Source of the DNA: Candidatus Roseilinea sp. NK_OTU-006
Lineage (GTDB): Bacteria; Chloroflexota; Anaerolineae; J036; Brachytrichaceae
Reading direction: 5' to 3'
Assembly: GCF_012931985.1 (NCBI RefSeq)
Contig: NZ_JAAFGM010000015.1
Coordinates: forward strand, 1-64,000
DNA length: 64,000 nucleotides
The notes beneath the pieces were generated by a model. That model ran no database searches. It had not been told where the DNA came from and was given only the letters and a program-made list of their open reading frames with translations. Within the stretch, counting starts at the first letter, position 1; every line of letters begins with the position of its first letter. The translations under genes and the position numbers were made by a program. Shown piece after piece: positions 34,935 through 44,273 of this stretch.

Positions 34935-35912
34935 TCAGGCAATTCTGATTTGGACGCTGCAATAGATATTCGTATCCTGCCCCGCCGCGTCCACCAACGA
35001 CAGTCGCAGGGTATAGACGCCGGGTGGGAAGAGGGAGGAATCGAACCGGGGCATCAGCACGCCATCTCTGACGGCGTTGTAGTTCTCCCATAGAAACGCC
35101 CAACCGGGGATGTTCGGGCGAAGGATTTCGAGCTTGTAGCGACCAACGCCGCCAGGGAAATCGGCCGTGCCGCGCACCACGTAGATGCCGGAAACGGTTT
35201 CACCTGCGACGGGGTTATCTATGCGCGCAACGGTGGGATACGGGCAATCGGCGACCAACGCATCGGCCGACGGGGTAGCCGGCGCCTCTACAGGCGCGGG
35301 CGGCCCAGCCGGCGTGGCCATCGGCTCCGGCTGGGCCGCGGCGAATGCCGGCGTCGGCGTGGCAGTCGCGACCACAATGAACGGCAACTGTTCCTGTGGC
35401 GGAGGCTGCGTAGGCATGGGCGGCAGAGCCGGTGTGGCCGTCGGCGGAATCGGCGTCGGGAACAGAACGGGCGTCTGTGTGGGTAGCGCAACCGGCGTTG
35501 GCGGCGCCGATTTCAGATCTACCGTCGCAACAGCAGCGCGGGCTTCAGCCGGCGCCGCCGTCATCTGCAACAACGCAGCGGACAGGTCGGCAGTGAGAAT
35601 CGGCGTTGGTTCGACCGCATTGGCTTCGACCGTTGGCGTGAAGGCGAGCGGGTTCTCGACTATATCGGCTTGGGACTCGGGCGCTACATTCGTCGCGATC
35701 CAAATCGCCAGACCCAGGACGGCGAGAAGCCCCGCCTTGAGCCAGGCATCCACGATGCGCGTGACAATGGCGCTGCGTTCCAGACGGAACATCGCCCGGC
35801 GCAATTCGCGCAGCGAACTTAGACCGACAAAGAGAAAGGCCACGCAAGAAATCCAGATGATCGCGACGATCACCAGTCGCAGTTCGATCAGCAAGCGTAG
35901 GAGGACTTCCAT
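34935..35912 (-). CDS. Membrane-anchored protein with Pro/Thr-rich linker
   Basis: A 325-residue protein with two N-terminal membrane helices (LVIVAIIWISCVAFLFVGL and AGLLAVLGLAIWIA), then about 150 residues of Pro/Thr/Ala repeats typical of an extracellular stalk. A compact C-terminal beta domain (AGETVSGIYVVRGTADFP to YTLRLSLVDAAGQDTNIYC) resembles Ig-like or PKD-type modules. It has no catalytic motif. It is probably a surface protein and is translationally linked to the following acetyltransferase. Confidence 0.7.
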   Translation of the reverse strand: MEVLLRLLIELRLVIVAIIWISCVAFLFVGLSSLRELRRAMFRLERSAIVTRIVDAWLKAGLLAVLGLAIWIATNVAPESQADIVENPLAFTPTVEANAVEPTPILTADLSAALLQMTAAPAEARAAVATVDLKSAPPTPVALPTQTPVLFPTPIPPTATPALPPMPTQPPPQEQLPFIVVATATPTPAFAAAQPEPMATPAGPPAPVEAPATPSADALVADCPYPTVARIDNPVAGETVSGIYVVRGTADFPGGVGRYKLEILRPNIPGWAFLWENYNAVRDGVLMPRFDSSLFPPGVYTLRLSLVDAAGQDTNIYCSVQIRIA

Positions 35913-35959
35913 GAGCGTGATTGACCACCGCGGCCGGCGAGCTGGATCACCGCAGACGC

Positions 35960-36823
35960 TCAGAGCATCTGCGGCAACACATCGCGCACGATCGCGAATA
36001 TCTTGGGCGCAATCTGCGCGCTTGCCTGCATCACTTCTTCGTGCGAGGGCGGCGCGCCTTCGTCCGCGCTCAGGCGCGCCACGTTGGTAATGCCGCTGAG
36101 GCCCAGCACGCGCAGACCAGCGTGTCGTGCCACGAGCACCTCATGCACGGTGGACATGCCGACGGCATCGGCGCCAATCGCGCGCAAAAAGCGCAACTCG
36201 GCCGGCGTCTCGAAGTTCGGCCCGGCCAAGCACACATAAACGCCCTGGCGCAGCTCGATGCCGGCAGCTTGCGCAGCCTGGGCAGCGCGCTGACGCAACT
36301 CAGGATCATACGCTGTGGTCATCTCAGGAAAGCGAGGGCCGTATTCGTCCAGATTCGGCCCGATCAACGGATTATGGCCCGCCATGCCCACCAGGTTGAT
36401 GTGATCGGTGATGAGCATCACGTCGGCGATGTTGAACGCACGGTTGATGCCGCCCGCAGCGTTGGTGACGATCATGTGCGTAGCGCCCATCGCACGCGCC
36501 ACGCGCACCGGCAAGGTAACCTGCCACAGCGGATAGCCTTCGTAGAAATGCATCCGCCCCTGCATGATGGCCACCGGCACGCCGAACAATGTGCCGATCA
36601 CGAACTGGCCCTTGTGACCTTGGACGGTGGATCGCGCAAAGCCGGGGATATCTGCGTATGGGATGCGCTTCGCATCGGCCACTTCGTCGGCCAGCGCCCC
36701 CAAGCCACTGCCCAGGATGATCAGCACACGCCACGGGCGCGCATCCAGGTGGCGCAGATGTGTCACTGCGGCCTCAATGGATTCGCGCAGGGTCTGTTGT
36801 ATCGAAGCCGTTACATTTGCCAT
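35960..36823 (-). CDS. Purine nucleoside phosphorylase (trimeric PNP type)
   Basis: A 287-residue enzyme cleaving inosine and guanosine with phosphate to base and ribose-1-phosphate. Key positions are visible: phosphate-site GSGLGAL, GHKGQF, the loop NAAGGIN, the base-site Glu in AGPNFETPAE and the Asn of SGITNVAR, the residue linked to 6-oxopurine preference in mammalian PNPs. It supports salvage of nucleosides imported by the transporter at 9-14 kb, although it is in a different locus. An ORF spacing of 48 nt separates it from the next gene on the same strand. Confidence 0.93.
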   Translation of the reverse strand: MANVTASIQQTLRESIEAAVTHLRHLDARPWRVLIILGSGLGALADEVADAKRIPYADIPGFARSTVQGHKGQFVIGTLFGVPVAIMQGRMHFYEGYPLWQVTLPVRVARAMGATHMIVTNAAGGINRAFNIADVMLITDHINLVGMAGHNPLIGPNLDEYGPRFPEMTTAYDPELRQRAAQAAQAAGIELRQGVYVCLAGPNFETPAELRFLRAIGADAVGMSTVHEVLVARHAGLRVLGLSGITNVARLSADEGAPPSHEEVMQASAQIAPKIFAIVRDVLPQML

Positions 36824-36898
36824 CAGATGTACGCGACAATGGTGCGACGCACCCAGCGATGCAACTCAGGTCCTCACCCCGCGCGCCTCACCAGACAG

Positions 36899-37789
36899 TT
36901 ACGAGCTGGCGGGAACGAGTTTATTCTCTTTGTCCTGGCGCGGCCGATACATTTGCGTCGTCGCCAGGTTGGCATGGCCCAGCCACTCCTGCACCCGCCG
37001 GATGTCTTCGCCACTGTTCAACATGTGCGCCGCGCGCGAGTGTCGCAATGTGTGCGGCGTCAGCTCACCCTCAATGCCGGCTTCCTGAGCGTACTGGCGT
37101 GTGAGTTGCCACACGGCCTGGCGCGTTAATTTGCCCCCCAGCGGACTGATGAACACGAAGTCGGTGTGCGTGTCGTTCACCATGGCGCCGCGCGCGTGCT
37201 CCAGATAGGCACGCAATGCCGCCGATGCCTGTGCAGTGAGTGGGATCGTGCGCTGACGCGCACCGCGCCCCGCGCAGCGCACGGTGTTCGCTTCAAGATC
37301 CACATCGTCCAGGCGCAGGCTAATGGCCTCTGACACGCGCATGCCGGTCGCGTAGATCACCTCGAGCAGCGCCCGGTCGCGCAACGAACGCGGCGACAAT
37401 ATCTTCGAAGCGCTCTCGAACAAGCGATTCACTTCTTCTTCGCTCAGCAGGCGGGGCATGCGTTTCTCCACTCTTGGCGAACGCAGCCGCAGCGTCGGGT
37501 CCTCCGTCACCAACCCGCGCTGGCTCAGCCAGTGGAAGAAAGTCTTCAACGCAGCGACCTTGCGCGCGATCGTTGAGGCGGTGTAGTTTTGCTCCGTGAG
37601 CCGCTGGACATAGGCCTCCAGTATATCGGTAGTTACGTTCGACCAGGGCGTATCCTGCGGCAGTGTTGCGCTCAAGTAATTGATGAGCTGCACGAGGTCG
37701 TTGCGATAGGCCATGATTGTGTTGACCGAAGCGCCACGCTCTGTTTGAATGGATGCCAGAAATTCATCAACCGTGCTGCGCCATTCCAT
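36899..37789 (-). CDS. Tyrosine recombinase, XerC/XerD family
   Basis: A 296-residue Xer-type recombinase. The N-terminal core-binding SAM-like domain (about 1-95) precedes the catalytic domain with Arg in TGMRVSEAISL, the HxxR motif in HTLRHSRAAHML, the second His in LGHANL and the nucleophile Tyr in TTQMYRP. The beta-hairpin Lys seen in many family members (GKGNKER) reads GARQR here. Length fits chromosome-dimer resolution recombinases. No phage or integron context was seen nearby, which favours the housekeeping role. Confidence 0.9.
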   Translation of the reverse strand: MEWRSTVDEFLASIQTERGASVNTIMAYRNDLVQLINYLSATLPQDTPWSNVTTDILEAYVQRLTEQNYTASTIARKVAALKTFFHWLSQRGLVTEDPTLRLRSPRVEKRMPRLLSEEEVNRLFESASKILSPRSLRDRALLEVIYATGMRVSEAISLRLDDVDLEANTVRCAGRGARQRTIPLTAQASAALRAYLEHARGAMVNDTHTDFVFISPLGGKLTRQAVWQLTRQYAQEAGIEGELTPHTLRHSRAAHMLNSGEDIRRVQEWLGHANLATTQMYRPRQDKENKLVPASS

Positions 37790-37870
37790 AAGTTGTCACC
37801 TAACAGGGGATTATACAGGAAGCTCACTCAGGCCAGGATGCCCTCACAAGGGGCGAATCGAAGCGCTCAC

Positions 37871-40144
37871 CTACCGGCGCACGATAAGTCGAACGCCGTC
37901 GCTCGTGTAGGCAATTTGCCCTACGTCCCGCAAGCTGACCGCGCGGATGCGCGGATCGAGTCCCGCCAACGGCGCGCCGGATGTGTCTGCCCAGACGACC
38001 CAGCGCGGCCGTGCGCGGTTCAGCTTCGTCACATCGGCTTTGGCCGGACCCAAGAAGATCAGATCAGGCTGCGCCGGATGGCCGACTGCCTCGTAACGGC
38101 CCACGAGGTCAATCACCACCGAATGATGAATGAGTTGCGCGCCAATGACCTGAGACCCACCACGCTCAGGTGCGCGTATCTCGACCACAACAGACACATC
38201 AGCATCCAGCGTGAACGACGTGCTGATCGAGGCTGTTAACACGCGCCCTACGCTGGAGACGAGCACGCGTTGCCATTCGGCCAACGAGTCACCCTCAGCT
38301 TCGCTGCCGTCGGGGACGACGAGCGTCTGAACGCGATAACGTTGGAGCAGCGGCAGGGTATCCCTTCGGGTGTATTCGCTACGCTGCGGCGTAATCAACA
38401 ATTCGATCTCGCGATCCCAAAGCGGCGCAATGCGATCCAGCGTCGAAGCCACATCGCCGCCGCCACCGGCGAACACCGCCTGATGGCCGGATGGCGACTG
38501 GATGATGGCACTGCCGCCCAAGAAGATCGCGTGCAATTTGCCATCCGGCCGCTGAAACCAATACACGCCGCCGAGCGCGAGCGCGACGCCTGCGATGCCC
38601 AGGATTGCCGTCGTCTTGAGACGCGCGCGAAGGAGGTCGGCGATAGCACGTCGCGCCAAAGCCGGCTGCAACGCGAAGGCTGTGAGCGCCAGCAGGACGA
38701 TGTAGTACGCCAGCACAGCCGGAGGACCGAAACCATACACCGAAATCGCCGCCGCCTCGAACTCGCTTAGCCAGGCGATGATGCGGATCGTGGTGGTGAG
38801 GAAGGCGTGGGCAGGCAGCGCTGCGAGCGCGCCGATGGTCTGTGGCGCGAAGAGCGCGATAACGGCCGCGAGGCCGCCGAGGATCATGATCGGCGGTTGC
38901 AGCGGCAGGATAAGGAGGTTAGCCGGCAAAGAGATGATCGAGAGCTGGCTATAGGTTGCGAGAATGAGCGGCAGCGTCGTCAGTTGCGCCGCCAGCGTCA
39001 CCAGCGCGCCGTCCAGGATCAACATGATCGCCTTCTGCGCGCGCTCGTTGCGCAGGCGCAGTTGCGCCCACGTCCGCACCGGCCCGGACAGCCGGTCGGC
39101 GTACAACACCAACCCCAGCGTAGCCATGAAGCTGAGCTGAAAGCCGACGTCGAACAGCGTGTGCGGGTTGGCGACCAGCATCAGGCACGCCGCCGCACAC
39201 AACGTGTTCAGCGTAAAGCCCTTGCGCCAGAACAGGGCGCCGAACAAGCCGATGCCCGCCATCGTCGCTGCGCGCACAACCGAGGCCGACGCGCCGACAA
39301 AGACGGTGTAGACCGCGATGGCGGGGATGGCGAAGAGCGCCGCCCGACGCGGGTTCAACATCCGGCCGAGCAGCGGGATCACTAACGCGATGACGATGCT
39401 GACGTTGAAGCCGGAGATGGCGACGATGTGTGACGTGCCGGTGCGCCGGAAAGCCTCTTGCACAGCGTCGGGGATGTCTTTGTCGTCGCCGATCAAGACG
39501 CCGTTCAGCAACGCCGCCTCCGGCCGGGGCAAGATTCGGCGCACAGCTTGGCGCACGGCATCCTTCGCATCGAGCAGGCGTGCGACGAGCGGGTTGCCAT
39601 AGCCCTCGCCGATGCGCGCCAGGGCGCGCGGCTGTGGCATCCACGAGAACACGCCCTGCCGGGCCAGATACTCGCGGTAGTCGAACGCGCTCATGCGCGG
39701 CGGGGCATCGAGCAGGCCCGTGGCGCGCAGGGCGTCGCCATACCGCCAGCGCGTCGCGTCGGTTCCGGCGGCAATTCGGATCAGCACAAGGTCATCAAGT
39801 GCTTCGTCGAAGCCAGATGCGCCGAGCACGCGCCACGGCCGCAGACGCAAGTTAGTGTGCGTCGGGCGCACATCCGGTTCTGCGGCGATCACCCCGTCTA
39901 ACGTCACGCGCTGGCCGTTGTAGCGCGCGATGGACTGCGGCGAAGGGAGCGGCGCACTCAGCGTATAGCGCAGCGCGCCAAGCGCCATAAGTGCGCCAAA
40001 CGCCGCTAGCCAGATCGTCTCGGCTGCGCTGCGCAGCCGCCATGCGCCGAGCAACGCCAACACACTGACGCCCAGCGCCAGCGCCGGCAACCACAACGGC
40101 ATCGGGAACTGCGACGCCAACCAAACGCCGGCAGCGACCGCCAA
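37871..40144 (-). CDS. comEC: ComEC/Rec2-type DNA-uptake membrane protein with degenerate C-terminal domain
   Basis: A 757-residue polytopic protein. An N-terminal OB-like region (about 50-160) is followed by the Competence domain with GTSHIVAISGFNVSIV and about ten membrane helices. The C-terminal part (about 520-757) has the shape of the ComEC metallo-beta-lactamase domain, but the expected DVGQGDA and HxDxDH motifs read FLGGSAI and PQRSEYTR, so hydrolytic activity seems lost. The TTG at 40144 is the only plausible start I see; coding-like sequence extends further up, so the true start is uncertain. It should channel single-stranded DNA across the inner membrane. Confidence 0.87.
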   Translation of the reverse strand: MAVAAGVWLASQFPMPLWLPALALGVSVLALLGAWRLRSAAETIWLAAFGALMALGALRYTLSAPLPSPQSIARYNGQRVTLDGVIAAEPDVRPTHTNLRLRPWRVLGASGFDEALDDLVLIRIAAGTDATRWRYGDALRATGLLDAPPRMSAFDYREYLARQGVFSWMPQPRALARIGEGYGNPLVARLLDAKDAVRQAVRRILPRPEAALLNGVLIGDDKDIPDAVQEAFRRTGTSHIVAISGFNVSIVIALVIPLLGRMLNPRRAALFAIPAIAVYTVFVGASASVVRAATMAGIGLFGALFWRKGFTLNTLCAAACLMLVANPHTLFDVGFQLSFMATLGLVLYADRLSGPVRTWAQLRLRNERAQKAIMLILDGALVTLAAQLTTLPLILATYSQLSIISLPANLLILPLQPPIMILGGLAAVIALFAPQTIGALAALPAHAFLTTTIRIIAWLSEFEAAAISVYGFGPPAVLAYYIVLLALTAFALQPALARRAIADLLRARLKTTAILGIAGVALALGGVYWFQRPDGKLHAIFLGGSAIIQSPSGHQAVFAGGGGDVASTLDRIAPLWDREIELLITPQRSEYTRRDTLPLLQRYRVQTLVVPDGSEAEGDSLAEWQRVLVSSVGRVLTASISTSFTLDADVSVVVEIRAPERGGSQVIGAQLIHHSVVIDLVGRYEAVGHPAQPDLIFLGPAKADVTKLNRARPRWVVWADTSGAPLAGLDPRIRAVSLRDVGQIAYTSDGVRLIVRR

Positions 40145-40217
40145 GGCGATCAGAGCGAACGGTGAACTGCGCGTTACCCCATACCCAAAGCATAGCCGCT
40201 GCCGAAGGCCGCGCTCA

Positions 40218-41252
40218 TCAGAAGAACCGTTTGACGATCCCCAGCACCCCTTGCTTCCACGGCACGCGGTGCGACACCCCCGATTTATCCGCGAACTTCG
40301 CGTAGTTGTCCAGATACCACTGATAATTCCTCAGCAGCGCATCTTTGTTGGAGTACTTCGGTTTGAAGCCCAACACACGTTCGGCTTTCTCGATGGACAC
40401 AAAGGAGTCTTTGGCGATCGTCTCGTACACCCACTTGTACAACGGCGAGAGCCTCAATACCTCCAGGATGCGCAACCCCCAGATCATCGGCGCGGCGGGG
40501 AAGGGCTTGACCTTCTTGCCATAGCCGGCGTAGTCGAGCACGGCCTGAAAGTCCTCGGCCACGGTGCCAAACTCCTTTGCGCCGATGTTAAACGTGTCGT
40601 TGGTCTGCTCGCGCGGCAAGGTGCAACACAGATAGATCGCATCACACAGATCCTCCACATCGAGATACTGGTAGCGATTCTTACCGTTGCCCAGCACAGG
40701 GAAGCCGCGTCCGTCACGCGCCCAGTCGTAGAGCAGCGCAAATACGCCCAGCCGCTCCGGGCCGATGAACGACTTGGGCCGGATGATCGGAATGCACATG
40801 CCCTTTTCGCGATACTCCAGACAGATGCGTTCTGCTTCGATCTTGGCTTCGCCGTATGGACCCACGCCCTGCAGCTTGTCGTCTTCGTAAAGCGGGTGAT
40901 GGTCTGGAATGCCGTAGACCGCGGTCGAGGAGATGTGAATCAGCCGTTCTACGCCGGCCTGGTAGGCCGCATCCACCACGTTGCGCGTACCGAGGATGTC
41001 GGTGGTGTAGATATCCTCTTTGGAGTAGAGGGGCAACGCAGCCGCGGTGTGCACGACGATGTTCACGCCGGGCATGACGCGATCAAGCATCGCGCGGTCG
41101 CGGATGTCAGCCTTGACGAACGTGATGCGGTCGCGCTCCGGATAGTCGAAGTCCGCGATGTCGTAGCAGACCACCTGATGCCCTTTGTTCAGCAGGTATC
41201 GCGTCAAATTGATTCCGAGGAAACCGGAACCACCGGTGATCAGAAACCTCAT
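40218..41252 (-). CDS. NAD-dependent epimerase/dehydratase
   Basis: A 344-residue extended SDR. The Rossmann motif GGSGFLG is at residues 7-13, and the catalytic Tyr and Lys lie in YGEAK after the Ser of HISSTAVYG. The C-terminal half differs from canonical UDP-glucose 4-epimerase (no long substrate tail recognisable). It overlaps the galK stop by 4 nt, so a sugar-nucleotide role close to galactose metabolism is likely, but it may act on another sugar. Confidence 0.88.
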   Translation of the reverse strand: MRFLITGGSGFLGINLTRYLLNKGHQVVCYDIADFDYPERDRITFVKADIRDRAMLDRVMPGVNIVVHTAAALPLYSKEDIYTTDILGTRNVVDAAYQAGVERLIHISSTAVYGIPDHHPLYEDDKLQGVGPYGEAKIEAERICLEYREKGMCIPIIRPKSFIGPERLGVFALLYDWARDGRGFPVLGNGKNRYQYLDVEDLCDAIYLCCTLPREQTNDTFNIGAKEFGTVAEDFQAVLDYAGYGKKVKPFPAAPMIWGLRILEVLRLSPLYKWVYETIAKDSFVSIEKAERVLGFKPKYSNKDALLRNYQWYLDNYAKFADKSGVSHRVPWKQGVLGIVKRFF

Positions 41253-42406
41253 AGCATCCTCCAGCTTGCACCATTGCTCGCCACACAGGCATAGACCTTG
41301 GGCTCGCGGCCGACGCGTTGCGGATACTGGCGAAGGACGGCCTGTGTCAGCGCGCCGACCTGCGCATCGTCCACCAAGGCGATGGCGCAGCCACCGAAGC
41401 CTGCACCGGTCATGCGCGCGCCATGCACGCCAGGGACGCGCTGCGCAATCTCCACCGCCGCGTCCAGCGCCTCGCTGCTCACCTCATACGCGTCGCGCAG
41501 GCTGGCGTGCGATTGGTTCATCAGCCGGCCGAACGTCGCCACGTCATTGGCGCGGAGCGCAGCGACGGCGTCCAGCACGCGCCGATTCTCGTAGATCACG
41601 TGCGCCGCGCGCCGCGCGATCAAGTCGGGCAATTCGCTGCGACGTCGCTCAAACGTCTCGACCGACACATCGCGCAACGCCGGCGCATCGAGCAGACGCG
41701 CTGCCGCTTCGCACTGGGCGCGGCGCTCGTTGTAGGCGCTGGCGGCCAAACTGCGCGGCATGGAAGTATCCACCACCAACACGGTCACACCCTTGGGCAT
41801 GGGCGTCAGCTCATAGGCCAACGAGCGACAGTCAATGAAAAGCGCATGGCCGGCCTTGCCGAGCGATGCGATCAACTGATCCATGATGCCGCAGTTGACG
41901 CCGACGAACTCGTTCTCGGCGCGTTGGGCCAGACGGGCAGCCTGCGCGCCGTCCAACGCCAAAGGCACCGATCCACCCACCCCTGCCGCGGCGAAGGCCA
42001 TCAAGGTCGCCATCTCCATAGCGGCCGACGACGATAGCCCGCTGCCAATCGGCACTTCACCATAGATCACGCCATCAAAGCCGCACAAGGCAAAGCCCGC
42101 GCGCTGTAACACATCGGCCACGCCGCGCGCGTAGTTGCTCCAGGCGCCGTCGTGCGCTTTCTCGATGCGGTCGAGCACGAAGCAGGTTTCATCGCCGAAG
42201 TTGGTGGAGCGCAATCGCACGACACGGTCATCGCGCGACGCGCCGACGATGGTCACATCGCGGTCAATCGCCATCGGCAACACGAAGCCATCGTTATAGT
42301 CGGTGTGTTCGCCGATCAGGTTCACCCGGCCAGGTGCGCGCGCCACAAAGGTCGGGCGCCGGCCAAAGGTCTGCATAAATTGCGCGACGAGGTCTGCAAC
42401 ATTCAT
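41249..42406 (-). CDS. galK: Galactokinase
   Basis: A 385-residue GHMP kinase that phosphorylates galactose with ATP in the Leloir pathway. The galactokinase signature GRVNLIGEHTDYNDG runs from residue 26, the ATP-binding loop reads PIGSGLSSSAAMEMA, and the third motif is GAGFGGCAIAL. The ATG at 42406 is preferred over a longer frame whose upstream part covers the terminator hairpin of the preceding gene. The epimerase start overlaps its end by 4 nt. Confidence 0.95.
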   Translation of the reverse strand: MNVADLVAQFMQTFGRRPTFVARAPGRVNLIGEHTDYNDGFVLPMAIDRDVTIVGASRDDRVVRLRSTNFGDETCFVLDRIEKAHDGAWSNYARGVADVLQRAGFALCGFDGVIYGEVPIGSGLSSSAAMEMATLMAFAAAGVGGSVPLALDGAQAARLAQRAENEFVGVNCGIMDQLIASLGKAGHALFIDCRSLAYELTPMPKGVTVLVVDTSMPRSLAASAYNERRAQCEAAARLLDAPALRDVSVETFERRRSELPDLIARRAAHVIYENRRVLDAVAALRANDVATFGRLMNQSHASLRDAYEVSSEALDAAVEIAQRVPGVHGARMTGAGFGGCAIALVDDAQVGALTQAVLRQYPQRVGREPKVYACVASNGASWRML

Positions 42407-42431
42407 GACCGTGCAAAGTGTAACAAAAGCA

Positions 42432-42460
42432 AAGCCAGGCTCCATGACGAAGCCTGGCTT
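42432..42460 (-). terminator. Intrinsic terminator of the small membrane-protein gene
   Basis: A perfect 10-bp stem AAGCCAGGCT/AGCCTGGCTT with a 9-nt loop. Read on the minus strand it is followed by a T-rich stretch (TTTGCTTTTGTT). It separates the 42.5-kb gene from galK. Confidence 0.8.
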
Positions 42461-42484
42461 CAAATCGCCGAATTGAAATAGGAC

Positions 42485-42748
42485 TTAGGGCACGAACAAC
42501 GTTACGTTGTTTAGGAGCGCAGCAAGGGATGCGATGGCGATCATCACGCCGACGGCCATCAAAAACCCGCCGATGAAGCGCACAAAGCGCCAAGTGTCAT
42601 CCGGCCCAAAGGCTTCGTTGATGCGACCGGCGAGCGGCATGCCCAGCGCTTTCTCTTGTGGCAGCAGCAAGGTGGCAAAGCCACACACGAAAAGCAAGCC
42701 GGCGACGGCGAGTCCGATAAACGGGCTCCAAATCTGTAAAGCGCTCAT
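42485..42748 (-). CDS. Small membrane protein (87 aa), unknown function
   Basis: An 87-residue protein with two membrane helices (FIGLAVAGLLFVCGFATLLL and GGFLMAVGVMIAIASLAALL) and a short loop between them (PLAGRINEAFGPDD). The ATG at 42748 has a GGAGGTG site just upstream, which fixes the start. No family recognised. A hairpin terminator follows it. Confidence 0.75.
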   Translation of the reverse strand: MSALQIWSPFIGLAVAGLLFVCGFATLLLPQEKALGMPLAGRINEAFGPDDTWRFVRFIGGFLMAVGVMIAIASLAALLNNVTLFVP

Positions 42749-42925
42749 AAAGCACCTCCCTTGAAAGATAATGATGAAAGAAGAGATAAATCCGCTTGCG
42801 CAACCGCGCAAGACACACTGAGCATTGTACTACTATACGACCTCGACTTATTCTGCGTCCTGGGCCGATGGTCCGCGCGCCAGCGTAGTTCAGCGCTGCG
42901 ATGCAGAGCGGTCGCCCATCGCTTG

Positions 42926-42931
42926 TATAAT
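42926..42931 (+). promoter_or_regulatory. -10 element of the trpS leader transcript
   Basis: A perfect TATAAT is followed by a G/C-mixed initiation region about 25 nt before the leader structure. The -35 region is weak (no TTGACA at 17 nt), so only the -10 element is claimed. Confidence 0.4.
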
Positions 42932-42954
42932 TCTTTGTGGCTAGGCTGATCGTC

Positions 42955-43177
42955 CCCGCGCAGTAGGGTTCGCGGATGCGTGACTCAGAAAGCTGGCGGC
43001 CGGTGCGAGCCAGCACGTGCGAAGCCGAATTGGAAGGGAACAAAACGTCAGCAATCGCCAATCCAACGAGTGGATGCGCAAACGCGCGTCAACTGAGGTG
43101 GCACCGCGAGTGCGTGATTCACGCGCCCGTCTTCAGATCCCGAAGGGGAGTGAGAGAGGACGGGCGCTTCCATTTTT
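42955..43177 (+). promoter_or_regulatory. T-box riboswitch leader of trpS
   Basis: The T-box core TGAGGTGGCACCGCG at 43094-43108 matches the conserved AGGGTGGTACCGCG-type sequence that pairs with uncharged tRNA. It is followed by a terminator whose arms GCGCCCGTC (43123-43131) and GACGGGCGC (43159-43167) are perfectly complementary and end in TTCCATTTTT. The left boundary is approximate. Candidate TGG specifier codons lie in the leader (for example near 43031 and 43070); which one is used cannot be told by eye. The expected ligand is uncharged tRNA-Trp. Confidence 0.85.
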
Positions 43178-43259
43178 GAACAAACGCTATCGGACTTCCG
43201 CGACTCGGCTGGGAGTCGGGAGGGGAGAATCAACCATCACGAATCATCGAGAGGGAAAC

Positions 43260-44273
43260 ATGACCAACAACATTGTCTTCTCCGGCATTCAACCGACCGG
43301 CGACATGCACATCGGCAATTACTTTGGTGCAGTAGTGAACTACGTGCGATTACAAAACACCGGCGTATATCGCACCATCTACTGCGTGGTAGACCTGCAC
43401 GCGATGACCGTCCCTTACGAGCCGGCCGTGCTGCGCAGGAACACCGAGCAGATGTTCATTGACCTGCTGGCATGCGGCCTCGACCCGGAGAAGTCTATCG
43501 TCTTCGTGCAGTCCATGGTGCCCGAGCATGCCGAGTTGGCGTGGATCTTTGGCTGTGTATGTTCCTACGGCGACCTGACGCGCCAGGCGCAATTCAAGGA
43601 GAAAAGCGAACAGCTCCAAGGCAAGCAAGATGCCTTCATCTCCGCCGGTCTGTTCACCTATCCGGTGCTGCAGGCCGCAGACATCCTGCTGTATCGCGCG
43701 GCGCATGTGCCGGTTGGACAAGATCAGAAACAACACTTAGAACTATCGCGCACCATCGCCAACCGCTTCAACACACAGTTTGGGGAGTACTTTCCCGAGC
43801 CAGAGATGCTGGCCACCGAGACGCCGAAGATCCTCGCGCTCAACGAGCCGACCAAGAAGATGAGCAAGAGCCTCGGCCCGAAATCCTATGTCGGATTATT
43901 CGAGGACGAGCAGACGGTGCGCAGCAAGGTGCGCGCGGCCGTGACGGACGCCGGCGAGGCTGGCACGCCGCTGGGCGAAGGCGCCCGCAACCTGATTGGG
44001 CTGCTGCGCGCGTGCGGCAAGCACGACCAGGCCGATGCGTTCGAGCGAGAGTATGCGGCGGGCAACCGCCGCTATGCGCCGCTCAAAGACGCCGTCGCCG
44101 ACGCGCTGATAGAACTCACCAGCGGCCTGCGCGCGCGCCGAGAGGCAATCGGCGCCGACCGTGCGCGCATCCGCCATTTGATGCAAGAAGGCGCGGAGAA
44201 GGCGCGCGCCATCGCGCGCGCGACGATGAAAGACGTGCGGGCGCTCACCGGCCTGCCGGAACACGCGCAATAG
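43260..44273 (+). CDS. trpS: Tryptophanyl-tRNA synthetase
   Basis: A 337-residue class I enzyme charging tRNA-Trp. The HIGH-like signature reads PTGDMHIGNYFGAV near residue 10-25 and KMSKS is intact in TKKMSKSLGPKS. Downstream LLYRAAHVPVGQDQKQHLEL is typical of bacterial TrpRS. The ATG at 43260 follows GAGAGGG and lies past the T-box leader, so the longer upstream frame is not coding. Expression should respond to tryptophan starvation through the leader. The glycerol-kinase gene follows after about 130 nt. Confidence 0.96.
   Translation: MTNNIVFSGIQPTGDMHIGNYFGAVVNYVRLQNTGVYRTIYCVVDLHAMTVPYEPAVLRRNTEQMFIDLLACGLDPEKSIVFVQSMVPEHAELAWIFGCVCSYGDLTRQAQFKEKSEQLQGKQDAFISAGLFTYPVLQAADILLYRAAHVPVGQDQKQHLELSRTIANRFNTQFGEYFPEPEMLATETPKILALNEPTKKMSKSLGPKSYVGLFEDEQTVRSKVRAAVTDAGEAGTPLGEGARNLIGLLRACGKHDQADAFEREYAAGNRRYAPLKDAVADALIELTSGLRARREAIGADRARIRHLMQEGAEKARAIARATMKDVRALTGLPEHAQ

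Noticed and set aside
36899-37789. Integrase of a mobile element
   Set aside because: Length and N-terminal domain fit XerC/XerD; no attachment-site repeats, phage genes or tRNA target were seen nearby.
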